Shown here: positions 19,955 to 28,290 of the stretch, in pieces
How positions within the stretch are numbered: the stretch's first letter is position 1
Layout of the letters: every line of letters begins with the position of its first letter
Origin: Methylobacterium currus
Lineage (GTDB): Bacteria > Pseudomonadota > Alphaproteobacteria > Rhizobiales > Beijerinckiaceae
DNA: 64,000 nucleotides
Assembly (NCBI RefSeq): GCF_003058325.1
Contig: NZ_CP028843.1
Coordinates: 1,832,001-1,896,000, forward strand
Direction of reading: 5' to 3'
The notes under the pieces: generated by a model
The model's input: the letters and a program-made list of their open reading frames with translations, nothing else
Told to the model about the DNA's origin: nothing
The model's database searches: none
Position numbers and translations under genes: made by a program

Positions 19955-21265
19955 TCAGCCGTAGCGCAGGGCCTGCACCGGGTCGAGCCGGGCGGCGCGC
20001 CAGGACGGGTAGAGAGTGGCGAGGAGCGACAGCACCATCGACATGGCCACGACCGCCACGACCTCGCTCGCATTGGTCTCGGACGGGATCTCCGACAGGA
20101 ACCGCACCGTCGGGTCCCAGGCGCCGGGAAACAGCGTGCGCTGGATCGCCGTGAGGTTCGCCGAGAAGACCAGCCCGAGGGCGAAGCCGGCCAGCGTGCC
20201 GAGGATGCCGATCGAGGCGCCGGTGATCAGGAACACCCGCATGATCGCGCCCCGCGTCGCCCCCATGGTGCGCAGGATCGCGATGTCGCTCGACTTGTCC
20301 TTCACCAGCATGATCAGGCCGGAGACGATGTTGAGCGCCGCCACCAGCACGATCAGCGTGAGGATGATGAACATCACGTTGCGCTCCACCTCGAGGGCGG
20401 AGAAGAAGGTGCGGTTGCGCTGGCGCCAGTCGGTGATCAGCACGGGGCGCTCGGCGGCGAGCTCCAGCTCGCCCCGCGCCTCGCCGACGGAATCGGCGTT
20501 GTCGAGGAAGATCTCGATCACCGAGACGTCGCCGTCGCGGTTGAAGAATCCTTGAGCCTCGGTCAGCGGCATGTACACGAAGGTGCCGTCGAACTCGGAC
20601 ATGCCGACCTCGAACACCGCCGCCACGTTGTAGCTCTTGATCCGCGGCGCGGTGCCGAACGGGGTCGTGGCGCCCTTCGGCGTCGCGAGCGTGATCGTGT
20701 CGCCCGCCTGCAGCCCGAGGGATTCGGCCAGCCTCTTGCCGATGGCGACGCCGCCGCCGGTGTCGAAGGTCTCCAGCGTGCCGCCCCGGATGGTGTTGGC
20801 GACGGAGGGGATCTTCTTCAGGTCGTCGGCCCGCACGCCCCGCACCAGCACGCCGGAGCCGCCGAACTGCGACGAGGCGAAGGCCTGGCCCTCGACCATC
20901 GGCAGGGCGAGGTGGACGCCCGCCACCTTGCCGAGCCGGTCCGACAGGTCGGCGAAGTCGGTCAGCGGCCGGTCGATCGGCGCGACGAAGATGTGGCCGT
21001 TGATCCCGACGATCTTGCTCAAGAGTTCCTTGCGAAAACCGTTCATCACCGAGAGCACGATGATGAGGGTGGCCACGCCCAGCATGATCCCCAGGAACGA
21101 GAACAGGGCGATGACCGAGACGAAGCCCTCTTTCCGCCGGGTGCGCAGGTAGCGCCCGGCGATCGTCCACTCGAAGGGCGCGAAGGGCAGCGTGCCGCCC
21201 CCGCCGCGCGCGCCGAGGAGCGCGCCGACCTTCGGCAGGCGGTCGCGGATGGCGGCGAGGGCCAT
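19955..21265 (-). CDS. lolC: Lipoprotein-releasing ABC transporter permease
   Basis: This is the membrane subunit of the Lol extraction complex. The 436-residue protein has the family layout: a cytoplasmic N-terminus with PFEWTIAGRYLRTRRKEGF, one membrane helix near residues 48-72, a large periplasmic domain (about 75-310), then three helices, ending YPSWRAARLDPVQALRYG. Alphaproteobacteria often have one LolC/E-type subunit forming a homodimer, so the symbol could equally be lolE; no second copy is here. It begins 4 bases before proS ends is not the case: it follows proS in the same direction with a 4-base gap reversed, that is, proS is upstream at 21270. Confidence 0.93.
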   Translation of the reverse strand: MALAAIRDRLPKVGALLGARGGGGTLPFAPFEWTIAGRYLRTRRKEGFVSVIALFSFLGIMLGVATLIIVLSVMNGFRKELLSKIVGINGHIFVAPIDRPLTDFADLSDRLGKVAGVHLALPMVEGQAFASSQFGGSGVLVRGVRADDLKKIPSVANTIRGGTLETFDTGGGVAIGKRLAESLGLQAGDTITLATPKGATTPFGTAPRIKSYNVAAVFEVGMSEFDGTFVYMPLTEAQGFFNRDGDVSVIEIFLDNADSVGEARGELELAAERPVLITDWRQRNRTFFSALEVERNVMFIILTLIVLVAALNIVSGLIMLVKDKSSDIAILRTMGATRGAIMRVFLITGASIGILGTLAGFALGLVFSANLTAIQRTLFPGAWDPTVRFLSEIPSETNASEVVAVVAMSMVLSLLATLYPSWRAARLDPVQALRYG

Positions 21266-21269
21266 CGGC

Positions 21270-22604
21270 TCAAGCCGTCCGGTTCTGGCGCAGGTAGGCC
21301 GGCACGGCGTCGGGCGCCACGGTCTCGCGGGCGCCGGTGGCGCGGCGCTTCACCTCGACCTTGCCCTCGGCCAGGCCCTTGGGCCCGACGATGACCTGCC
21401 AGGGCAGGCCGATCAGGTCGGCCGTGGCGAACTTTCCGCCCGGGCGCTCGTCGCGGTCGTCGTAGAGCACGGTGAGGCCGGCTTCCTCCAGCTCGCCCTG
21501 GAGCTTGGCGCAGGCCGCATCCGTGGCGGAATCGCCGACCTTGAGGTTGAGGAGCGCGACGTCGAACGGCGCCACCGCGTCCGGCCACACGATGCCGGCT
21601 TCGTCGTGGCCGGCCTCGATGATCGCCGCCACCAGCCGGCTCGGGCCGATGCCGTAGGAGCCCATATGGACCGGGCGCTCCTGCCCGTCCGGCCCGGTGA
21701 CCTTCGCGCCCATCGGCTCCGAGTACTTGGTGCCGAAATAGAAGATGTGGCCGACCTCGATGCCGCGGGCGGCCATCTGCTCGGGCGCCGGCACGGCCGC
21801 GAAGGCGGCGGCGTCGTGCATCTCGGAGGTGGCGGCGTAGCGCGACGTCCAGTGGTCGACGGTCGCCTGGAGGCCCGCGACGTCGTCGAAGTCGGTCGCC
21901 GCCTCGGGGGTCGGGAAGTCCAGATAGGCGCGGTCGCAGAAGACCTCGCTCTCGCCGGTCTGGGCCAGGATGATGAACTCGTGGGACAGGTCGCCGCCGA
22001 TCGGCCCGGTCTCGGCCCGCATCGGGATCGCCTTGAGGCCGAGCCGCGCGAAGGTGCGAAGATACGCCACGAACATCTTGTTGTAGGAGTGCCGCGCGCC
22101 GGCCTGGTCGAGGTCGAACGAGTAGGCGTCCTTCATCAGGAACTCGCGCGAGCGCATCGTGCCGAACCGCGGCCGCACCTCGTCGCGGAACTTCCACTGG
22201 ATGTGGTAGAGGTTCTTCGGCAGGTCCTTGTAGGAGCGCACGGCGGAGCGGAAGATCGCCGTGATCATCTCCTCGTTGGTCGGCCCGAACAGCATGTCGC
22301 GCTCGTGCCGGTCCTTGATGCGCAGCATCTCCTTGCCGTACGCGTCGTAGCGGCCCGACTCGCGCCAGAGGTCCGCCGACTGGATCGTCGGCATCAGGAG
22401 CTCGACCGCGCCGGAGCGGTTCTGCTCGGCCCGGATGATGTCGGTGACCCGGTTGAGCACGCGCAGGCCCAGCGGCAGCCACGCATAGATGCCGGCCGCC
22501 TCCTGGCGGATCATGCCGGCGCGCAGCATCAGCCGGTGCGAGACGATCTCGGCTTCCTTGGGCGTCTCGCGCAGGATGGGCAGGAAGTAGCGGCTGAGAC
22601 GCAT
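21270..22604 (-). CDS. proS: Prolyl-tRNA synthetase
   Basis: ProS charges tRNA-Pro with proline. The 444-residue protein is the short alphaproteobacterial form, lacking the insertion (editing) domain of the E. coli type. Class II motif 1 lies in [21 protein letters not shown], motif 2 in [13 protein letters not shown], and motif 3 near [19 protein letters not shown] 22604 is chosen because the product then begins [15 protein letters not shown] as in the family. The stop is 4 bases before the start of the Lol permease gene, so proS, the permease gene and lolD form one operon, an arrangement common in this class. Confidence 0.97.
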   Translation of the reverse strand: MRLSRYFLPILRETPKEAEIVSHRLMLRAGMIRQEAAGIYAWLPLGLRVLNRVTDIIRAEQNRSGAVELLMPTIQSADLWRESGRYDAYGKEMLRIKDRHERDMLFGPTNEEMITAIFRSAVRSYKDLPKNLYHIQWKFRDEVRPRFGTMRSREFLMKDAYSFDLDQAGARHSYNKMFVAYLRTFARLGLKAIPMRAETGPIGGDLSHEFIILAQTGESEVFCDRAYLDFPTPEAATDFDDVAGLQATVDHWTSRYAATSEMHDAAAFAAVPAPEQMAARGIEVGHIFYFGTKYSEPMGAKVTGPDGQERPVHMGSYGIGPSRLVAAIIEAGHDEAGIVWPDAVAPFDVALLNLKVGDSATDAACAKLQGELEEAGLTVLYDDRDERPGGKFATADLIGLPWQVIVGPKGLAEGKVEVKRRATGARETVAPDAVPAYLRQNRTA

Positions 22605-22829
22605 GTCGGACCTTGGCGTGGCAGGCAGGTGGCGTGTCGTCGGGGCAGGGCCCCGGCGGGGACGGCTGATCCCCGGGGAACGCCCTTTTGCACGCTTCCG
22701 GCCCCGTTCGCAAAACATGAAACGCAGGGCCGGTGGGCCGACCGGTGCTCCTCCCCCGCGCCCGGCGCGGGTCGGGGAAAGAAAATACGCCGGCCATGCA
22801 AAAAAACGCATCAACCTGCTCGAACCCAG

Positions 22830-22858
22830 GTGACAATGCGAATTCTTCTTCCTATAAG
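22830..22858 (+). promoter_or_regulatory. Putative promoter of the candidate small RNA
   Basis: GTGACA (22830-22835) and TATAAG (22853-22858) are 17 bases apart, a good vegetative promoter for this GC-rich genome. Transcription would start near 22865. No plus-strand protein gene follows; a terminator lies about 130 bases further on. Confidence 0.6.
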
Positions 22859-22864
22859 CGTCCT

Positions 22865-23020
22865 CGCGATGATGCGCAGGCAGGCCGAACGGCGCCGCGC
22901 AAGGTCCGAGTCTCGGGAGGAAAAACCAGCCTCAACGCCCGAACGGGTGAACAACAGATCATAGGCTGGTATCAACATTCAGAAAGCTATCAAGCAAGGC
23001 TTCCGAGCCTTGCTTTTTTA
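22865..23020 (+). ncRNA. Candidate small RNA between proS and DUF1467
   Basis: A strong promoter and a strong rho-independent terminator enclose about 155 bases with no recognisable protein gene. The interior can fold: CCAGCC (22926-22931) pairs with GGCTGG (22964-22969) around an inner CCCG/CGGG hairpin, and a GC-rich first hairpin spans about 22874-22903. A GGGAGGAAAAACC segment in between is probably single-stranded. It lacks the conserved cores of 4.5S, tmRNA and RNase P RNA; the length resembles 6S RNA but I cannot confirm its bulge structure. A 31-codon basic frame from ATG 22869 ([15 protein letters not shown]) is the alternative reading, without a ribosome-binding site. Confidence 0.5.
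22992..23020 (+). terminator. Rho-independent terminator of the candidate small RNA
   Basis: A 10-base perfect stem AAGCAAGGCT / AGCCTTGCTT closes on the loop TCCG and runs into a T-rich tail (TTTTTATTTT). The T tract is on the plus strand only. The nearest upstream plus-strand promoter is at 22830. Confidence 0.88.
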
Positions 23021-23088
23021 TTTTGCGCTTCGGCGTCGAGGTTCCGCACTTGCCGTTGCGGTCCGCGACCTTGTGAGGCCGCGGCCCG

Positions 23089-23427
23089 TCACAATCCGGC
23101 GAGCGGGAAAGCCGCGACCGCCACGATGAACACCACGTCCGACACGAGCGTGGTCCACACGGCCTTGCGGCGCATCTGCGGCTTGTGTGGCGCACCGAGA
23201 TCCTGACCCGGCACGATCACCTCGGTCCCGTCGGGGGCGGCCCGGAACGGCAGCACCGCGAAGAGCACCGTCCACCACACCACGAAGTAGAGCGCCCCCG
23301 CCCCGAACCCGCTGAGGCGGAAGCCCCAGATCGCCAGCGCCAGCATCGGCAGCATCAGGAGCACACACACCGCGAGGGTGCGCGGCACCGAGGCGGTGGC
23401 GCGGTCGAGGAGCGCGTTCACGGTCAC
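23089..23427 (-). CDS. DUF1467 family membrane protein
   Basis: The 112-residue protein has two membrane helices (about 15-60 split by RLSGFG, and 88-110) around the conserved loop LPFRAAPDGTEVIVPG and QDLGAPHKPQMRRK. This is the DUF1467 family, nearly confined to Alphaproteobacteria and usually placed after methylmalonyl-CoA epimerase as here; its function is unknown. The GTG start overlaps the epimerase stop (GTGA), so translation is coupled. Confidence 0.88.
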   Translation of the reverse strand: MTVNALLDRATASVPRTLAVCVLLMLPMLALAIWGFRLSGFGAGALYFVVWWTVLFAVLPFRAAPDGTEVIVPGQDLGAPHKPQMRRKAVWTTLVSDVVFIVAVAAFPLAGL

Positions 23428-23828
23428 GCCTGCTCCAGCTCGACCAGGGTGCCGAGGAAGTCCTTCGGGTGCAGGAACAGCACCGGCTTGCCATGAGCAC
23501 CGATGCGCGGCTCGCCGGTGCCGAGGATGCGCGCGCCTTGAGCCTTCAGCTTGTCGCGGGCCGCCAGGATGTCGTCGACCTCGTAGCAGACATGGTGGAT
23601 GCCGCCGCCCGGGTTGCGCTCCAGAAAGGCGTTGATCGGCGAGTCCGCGCCGAGGGGCTCGAGTAGCTCGATCTTGCTGTTGGGGAGTTCGACGAAGATC
23701 ACCGTCACGCCGTGCTCCGGCTGCGGCAGCGGGGCGGACAGGGTCGCGCCGAGCGTGTCGCGATACACCTTGGCCGAGGCCTCGAGATCCTTCACCGCGA
23801 TGGCGACGTGGTTGAGCCTGCCGATCAT
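23424..23828 (-). CDS. mce: Methylmalonyl-CoA epimerase
   Basis: Mce interconverts the (R) and (S) forms of methylmalonyl-CoA, needed in propionyl-CoA and ethylmalonyl-CoA pathways that are central in methylotrophs. The 134-residue protein is one vicinal-oxygen-chelate fold. Metal ligands are His7 (LNHVAIAV), a His in GGGIHHVCYEV (78/79) and the Glu in the final VELEQA. ATG 23828 has GGAGG upstream. Longer in-frame extensions are not family-like. The stop overlaps the DUF1467 start. Confidence 0.95.
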   Translation of the reverse strand: MIGRLNHVAIAVKDLEASAKVYRDTLGATLSAPLPQPEHGVTVIFVELPNSKIELLEPLGADSPINAFLERNPGGGIHHVCYEVDDILAARDKLKAQGARILGTGEPRIGAHGKPVLFLHPKDFLGTLVELEQA

Positions 23829-24153
23829 GGGGGTGTTCCTCCGTGTCCCTGGGGCGTTGTTGGTTTTAGGGTGCGGTGCGGGGTCGCGCCACGGCATCGA
23901 CCCGTCTCGGCGCCGAAACGAAGACCGCTTGGGGCGCCGGTAACCTCCTCCCCCTCTGCAGGTGAAGGCGGCGTCCGGAGTAGGCGGGGGGCGGGGAACC
24001 ACGCTTCCGGAAGCGGCTGAACCGGCGTGACGGGCGCTACCCGGACCAGCGTCGCGTCGCCCCTCTCCCGCCTCGCATCCGCGAGGCACCCTCCCCCGCA
24101 GAGGGGGGAGGGTTGAAGGCGCTATGTCCGGACGCGCCGGCGGGCGACGCCCC
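23829..24153. other. Intergenic region with GC-rich hairpins, no gene
   Basis: No gene is seen between rnj and mce. The half nearest rnj carries two adjacent hairpins, listed separately; the rest is GC-rich without clear structure. Any mce promoter must lie here, but I cannot pick one. Confidence 0.5.
24071..24113. repeat. Two adjacent GC-rich palindromes after rnj
   Basis: GCCTCGC-ATCC-GCGAGGC (24071-24088) and CCCTCCCCC-N6-GGGGGAGGG (24090-24113) are two perfect stems placed side by side, 40 bases beyond the rnj stop. There is no T tract, so this is more like a REP-type intergenic palindrome than an intrinsic terminator, though it may protect or end the rnj message. Confidence 0.55.
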
Positions 24154-25833
24154 TCACACCTCCACCACCATCACGTGGCAGGCCGGCTTCTTGCCCCACA
24201 CCTCGTTGACGGCGGAGCGGATCGCCCGGTCGACGGCGTTCTCCACCGCCTCGGAATCCCGCCGCTTGACCCGCGACAGGCCGTTGACCGTCCGCTCGAC
24301 CGCGTCGCCGATGATGTCGATGATGACCTCGCCCTTGCGGCCGTAGCTCGGCAGGCCCATCAGGTCGATCGAGGGCTCGCCCTTGACCTCGCCGTTGCGA
24401 TCCAGCGCGATCGCCACCGAGACGATGCCCGTGAAGGCGAGCTTGCGCCGCTCGGGGATGGCGCGGTCGTTCGAATCGACCAGGACGTTGCCGTCCTTGT
24501 AGATCCGCCCGCTCTTGACGTGGGTCACGATCTCCGGCTCGCCCGGCGCCAGCCGGACCAGGGTGCCGTTGCGGGCCTTGACCACCTGGTCCACGCCCTG
24601 CTTGCGGGCGAAGGTGGCGTGCTCGGCGAGATGCAGCGCCTCGCCGTGCACCGGCACCGCGATGCGGGGCTTGGTCCAGCGATACATCGCCGCCATCTCG
24701 TCGCGGCGCGGATGGCCCGAGACGTGGACGAGCTCGGTGCGGTCGGTGATGACCTGGATACCGGCCTCGATCAGGTCGTTGATGATCGCGCCGACCGCCC
24801 GCTCGTTGCCGGGGATCGCCCGCGAGGAGAAGATCACCCGGTCGCCGGGCGACAGCGCGATCTCCGGATGCTCGTCCCGGGAGACGCGGGCCAGGGCCGC
24901 CCGCGCCTCGCCCTGCGAGCCGGTGAGGAGCGCCACCACCTTCTCGCGCGGCAGGTAGCCATAGGCCTCGGCGCCGCGGATCTCCGGCAGCCCGTCGAGG
25001 TAGCCGCATTCGCGGGCGACATCGATCACCCGGTCCATGGCGCGGCCGACCGCGACCACGTCGCGACCGCAGGCCTGGGCGGCGAGGCAGACGGCGCGCA
25101 TGCGGGCGACGTTCGACGCAAAGGTCGTCACCGCGACCCGGTGCGGCGAGTTGCGGATCAACTCGGCGAGGTGATCGGCCACCTCCGCCTCGCTCGGCGA
25201 GCGGCCCTCTCGGGTGACGTTGGTCGAATCGCAGACGAGCGCCAGCACGCCCTCCTCGCCGAGGCGGGTGAACGTCTCCGCCGAGGTCGAGTTGCCGGCG
25301 ACCGGCGTATCGTCGAGCTTCCAATCGCCGGTATGGAGCACCATCCCGAGCGGCGTGCGGATGGCGAGGGCATTCGCCTCGGGGATCGAGTGGGCGACCG
25401 GCACGTACTCGATCGAGAACGGTCCGAGCTCGAGGCGGCCGTCCGCCGGCACCTCGCGCATGTCGACCTTGGGCGCGCCCGGCTCGCCGAGGCGGCGGGC
25501 CTCGATCAGGTTCTTGGTGAAGCGGGTGGCGTAGATCGGCACCTTCAGCTTGGGCCACAGCTCGCCGATGGCACCGATATGGTCCTCGTGGCCGTGGGTG
25601 ATTAGGATGCCGAGCAGGTTCTCGCGATGCTCCTCGGCGAAGCTGATATCCGGATACATCAGGTCGACACCCGGCATGTGCTCCTCGCTGGCGAAGCCCA
25701 TGCCGAGATCGACCATGATCCACTTGCGGTGCTTCGGAGGACCGAAGCCGTAGAGCGCGGCGTTCATGCCGATCTCACCCACCCCACCGAGGGGCACGAA
25801 GATCAGCTCATCTCCCTTGTTCGACATTCCCAT
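24154..25833 (-). CDS. rnj: Ribonuclease J
   Basis: RNase J is a metallo-beta-lactamase/beta-CASP nuclease with endonuclease and 5'-3' exonuclease activity that processes rRNA and degrades mRNA in Alphaproteobacteria. The 559-residue protein has the zinc motif HGHEDH (80-85), further metal ligands in PVAHSIPEANA and HTGDWKLDD, the beta-CASP blocks VTTFASNVARM and VHVSGHP, and PVHGEALHL. It lies in the usual birA-rnj-mce arrangement. ATG 25833 (MGMSNKGDE) or ATG 25827 are both possible starts. Confidence 0.96.
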   Translation of the reverse strand: MGMSNKGDELIFVPLGGVGEIGMNAALYGFGPPKHRKWIMVDLGMGFASEEHMPGVDLMYPDISFAEEHRENLLGILITHGHEDHIGAIGELWPKLKVPIYATRFTKNLIEARRLGEPGAPKVDMREVPADGRLELGPFSIEYVPVAHSIPEANALAIRTPLGMVLHTGDWKLDDTPVAGNSTSAETFTRLGEEGVLALVCDSTNVTREGRSPSEAEVADHLAELIRNSPHRVAVTTFASNVARMRAVCLAAQACGRDVVAVGRAMDRVIDVARECGYLDGLPEIRGAEAYGYLPREKVVALLTGSQGEARAALARVSRDEHPEIALSPGDRVIFSSRAIPGNERAVGAIINDLIEAGIQVITDRTELVHVSGHPRRDEMAAMYRWTKPRIAVPVHGEALHLAEHATFARKQGVDQVVKARNGTLVRLAPGEPEIVTHVKSGRIYKDGNVLVDSNDRAIPERRKLAFTGIVSVAIALDRNGEVKGEPSIDLMGLPSYGRKGEVIIDIIGDAVERTVNGLSRVKRRDSEAVENAVDRAIRSAVNEVWGKKPACHVMVVEV

Positions 25834-26029
25834 ACCATCATCACACGGACCGCCGTCGCGGTCCCACTCGAGGAACGGCCTCGTCTGCCGTCACGGTCAC
25901 GGCGCCGTCATGTTGCGTGTGCGGCCGGGAAACGGCCGCGCGGCGGCGGCGCCGTGGGGCGCCCCGCCGGAAGACTTCGAACGTGTCGGAAAGGCGTCGT
26001 CGCCGCGCGGGCGCCGGTCCGCCTCCCCG

Positions 26030-26830
26030 TCAGGCCGCGCTGGCGGCCGCTCCGAAATGCACCTCGCCGGCGGAGACCGCGATGCGGTTCCCCTCCGCCG
26101 GCCGGACGACCAGTCGGCCGCCCTCGTCGATCGTCTCGAAGATCCCGGTGACGCTCCGCCCGCCGGCCTGGACGCTGACCGGTCCGCCGAGGCCCGCGGC
26201 CGCGGCGAGCCAGGCCTGGCGGACCCGCGAAAAGCCCCGTCCCTCGTCCCACAGCCGCTCGGCCTCGACCCAGGCAGCGGTCAGCAGGCGGAACAGCCCC
26301 GGCGCGTCGACGGTGTAGCCGGCATCCGCCAGGGAGGTCGCCGCGTAGGGCAATCCTTCGGGGGCGCCGGTCACGTTGATGCCGATGCCGACCGTGACGA
26401 CCGTGCCGCGGCCCGGCAGCGTCTCCATCTCGAGCAGGATGCCGACGAGCTTGGCGCCGCCCAGCAGCACGTCGTTCGGCCATTTGAGCCTGAAATCCGG
26501 AGCGCGTCCGTCGGGCCCTGGACCGCAGGCGCGGTGGAGCGCCCGCTCCACCGCGAGGCCGGCGACGAAGCTCAAGGTCGCGACCCGGTCCGGGGCGAGA
26601 CCCGCCGGCACCGGCCAGAGCAGGCTCGCGGCGTGGTTGCCGGGGATCCAGCTCCAGCCTTTGCCGCGCCGGCCGCGGCCGCCGGTCTGCTCCACGGCCA
26701 CGACCCAGAGAGGCCCCGGCGCGCCCTCTTTCGCGCGCGTCAAAGCCTGCGTGCTCGTCGAGCCGAGGCTGTCATGGACCTCGAGGCGGTATCCCGCGGC
26801 CGTGGCCGCGGGGTCGAGCACGAAGGTCAT
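26030..26830 (-). CDS. birA: Biotin-[acetyl-CoA-carboxylase] ligase
   Basis: BirA activates biotin with ATP and attaches it to biotin carboxyl carrier proteins. The 266-residue protein has the biotinyl-adenylate loop GRGRRGKGW (51-59), KWPNDVLL, and a C-terminal SH3-like domain near residues 215-262. It lacks the N-terminal helix-turn-helix of E. coli BirA, so it is an enzyme without repressor function. The start lies 4 bases after the nuoN stop, so it is read through from the nuo operon, the common alphaproteobacterial layout. Confidence 0.95.
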   Translation of the reverse strand: MTFVLDPAATAAGYRLEVHDSLGSTSTQALTRAKEGAPGPLWVVAVEQTGGRGRRGKGWSWIPGNHAASLLWPVPAGLAPDRVATLSFVAGLAVERALHRACGPGPDGRAPDFRLKWPNDVLLGGAKLVGILLEMETLPGRGTVVTVGIGINVTGAPEGLPYAATSLADAGYTVDAPGLFRLLTAAWVEAERLWDEGRGFSRVRQAWLAAAAGLGGPVSVQAGGRSVTGIFETIDEGGRLVVRPAEGNRIAVSAGEVHFGAAASAA

Positions 26831-26834
26831 GCGC

Positions 26835-28280
26835 CTAGAACAGCGACTTGGCGGCGGTGCCGGCCAGGCCGACCAGCGGTGCCGGAATCAGCCAGAACAG
26901 CAGCACCACCACGCTCGACAGGCCGAGCACGATGCGCAGGCCCGGCCCCATCGGCTCGTAGGCCTCCGCCGGCTCGTCGAAATACATCACCTTGACGAGG
27001 CGCAGATAGTAATAGGCGCCGACCACGCTGGTCACCACGCCGATCACCGCCAGGGTCACGAGGTTCGCTTTGATGGCCGCGGCGAAGACGTAGAACTTGG
27101 CGAAGAACCCGGCGAGCGGCGGGATGCCGGCGAGCGAGAACATCATCATGGCGAGCAGGAACGCCACCCAGGGATGGGTGCGCGACAGGCCCGACAGGTC
27201 GTCGATGGTCTCGTACATCCGGCGGCCCCGCCGCAGCGACAGGATCACCGCGAAGGCGCCGAGCGTCATGGCGAGGTAGATCGCCATGTAGATCACCACG
27301 CCGCGCACCCCTTCTTCCGTGCCGGCCGCGAGCCCGATGAGGGCGTAGCCGACATTGGCGATCGACGAATAGGCCATCAGGCGCTTCAGGCTGCGCTGGC
27401 CGATCGCCGCGAAGGAGCCCAGCGCCATCGAGGCGATCGACACGAACACGATGATCTGCTGCCACTCGGGCGTGATCACCGGGAAGGCACCGATGAAGAC
27501 GCGCACGGCCATCGCCATCGCGGCCATCTTGGGGGCCGAGGCGAAGAAGGCGGTGACCGGGGTCGGGGCGCCCTCGTAGACGTCCGGCGTCCACATGTGG
27601 AACGGCACGGCGGCGAGCTTGAACGACACGCCGGCGGCAACGAACACCACGCCCAGCACCACGCCGAGGCCCGAGCCCTCGCGGAGCGCGGTGACGATGT
27701 GCGGGAACGAGACGGTGCCGGTGAAGCCGTAGACCAGCGAGGCGCCGTAGAGCAGCATGCCGGAGGACAGCGCGCCGAGCACGAAGTATTTCAGGCCGGC
27801 CTCGGTCGAGCGCAGGTCGTCGCGGTGGAACGAGGCGATGACATAGGCTGCCAGGCTCTGCAGCTCGAGGCCCATATAGAGCCCGATCAGGTCGTTGGCC
27901 GAGGCCATGACCATCATGCCGATCGTCGAGAGGACGATCAGGATCGGGTACTCGAAGCGGGCGATGCGCTCGCGCTCGAAATGCTCCTTCGCCAGCAGGA
28001 TCGCGGCGGCGGAGCCGATGAGGGTCAGCGCCTTCATCACCCGGGCGAACCCGTCGACGATGAAGGAGCCGTTGAAGGTGGTGACCTTGGCGCCGAAGGG
28101 CTGGCTCACCACCGCGAAGAGGGCGAGGATCAGCAGGATCAGGGCCCCGACGCTGACGGCCTCGGTGGAGCGCTCGCCCTTGAAGGCTCCGTAGAGGATC
28201 AGCACCAGGACGCCGACCGACAGGATCAGCTCCGGCAGGGCGGGCCCGAGGGCGGGCATGACGATCTGAGCGGCGTTCAT
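26835..28280 (-). CDS. nuoN: NADH dehydrogenase I subunit N
   Basis: NuoN is one of three antiporter-like proton-pumping subunits of the membrane arm of complex I. The 481-residue protein has about 14 membrane helices. The conserved helix-5 Glu lies in IGLYMGLELQSLAAYVI and the channel Lys in PFHMWTPDVYEGAPTPVTAF. It is the last nuo gene, with birA directly after it. Confidence 0.97.
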   Translation of the reverse strand: MNAAQIVMPALGPALPELILSVGVLVLILYGAFKGERSTEAVSVGALILLILALFAVVSQPFGAKVTTFNGSFIVDGFARVMKALTLIGSAAAILLAKEHFERERIARFEYPILIVLSTIGMMVMASANDLIGLYMGLELQSLAAYVIASFHRDDLRSTEAGLKYFVLGALSSGMLLYGASLVYGFTGTVSFPHIVTALREGSGLGVVLGVVFVAAGVSFKLAAVPFHMWTPDVYEGAPTPVTAFFASAPKMAAMAMAVRVFIGAFPVITPEWQQIIVFVSIASMALGSFAAIGQRSLKRLMAYSSIANVGYALIGLAAGTEEGVRGVVIYMAIYLAMTLGAFAVILSLRRGRRMYETIDDLSGLSRTHPWVAFLLAMMMFSLAGIPPLAGFFAKFYVFAAAIKANLVTLAVIGVVTSVVGAYYYLRLVKVMYFDEPAEAYEPMGPGLRIVLGLSSVVVLLFWLIPAPLVGLAGTAAKSLF

Positions 28281-28290
28281 CGCGAAAAAC

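Noticed and set aside
19955..21269. A wording slip in the Lol permease entry about its spacing to proS
   Set aside because: The sentence at the end of that entry is unclear. The correct reading is that proS (ending at 21270) is the upstream gene on the minus strand and the permease gene starts at 21265, leaving a 4-base gap.
22869..22964. A 31-codon basic peptide frame inside the candidate small RNA
   Set aside because: There is no ribosome-binding site before ATG 22869, the product is almost only Arg, Glu and Ser, and the start lies only a few bases after the predicted transcription start. It is kept as an alternative reading only.
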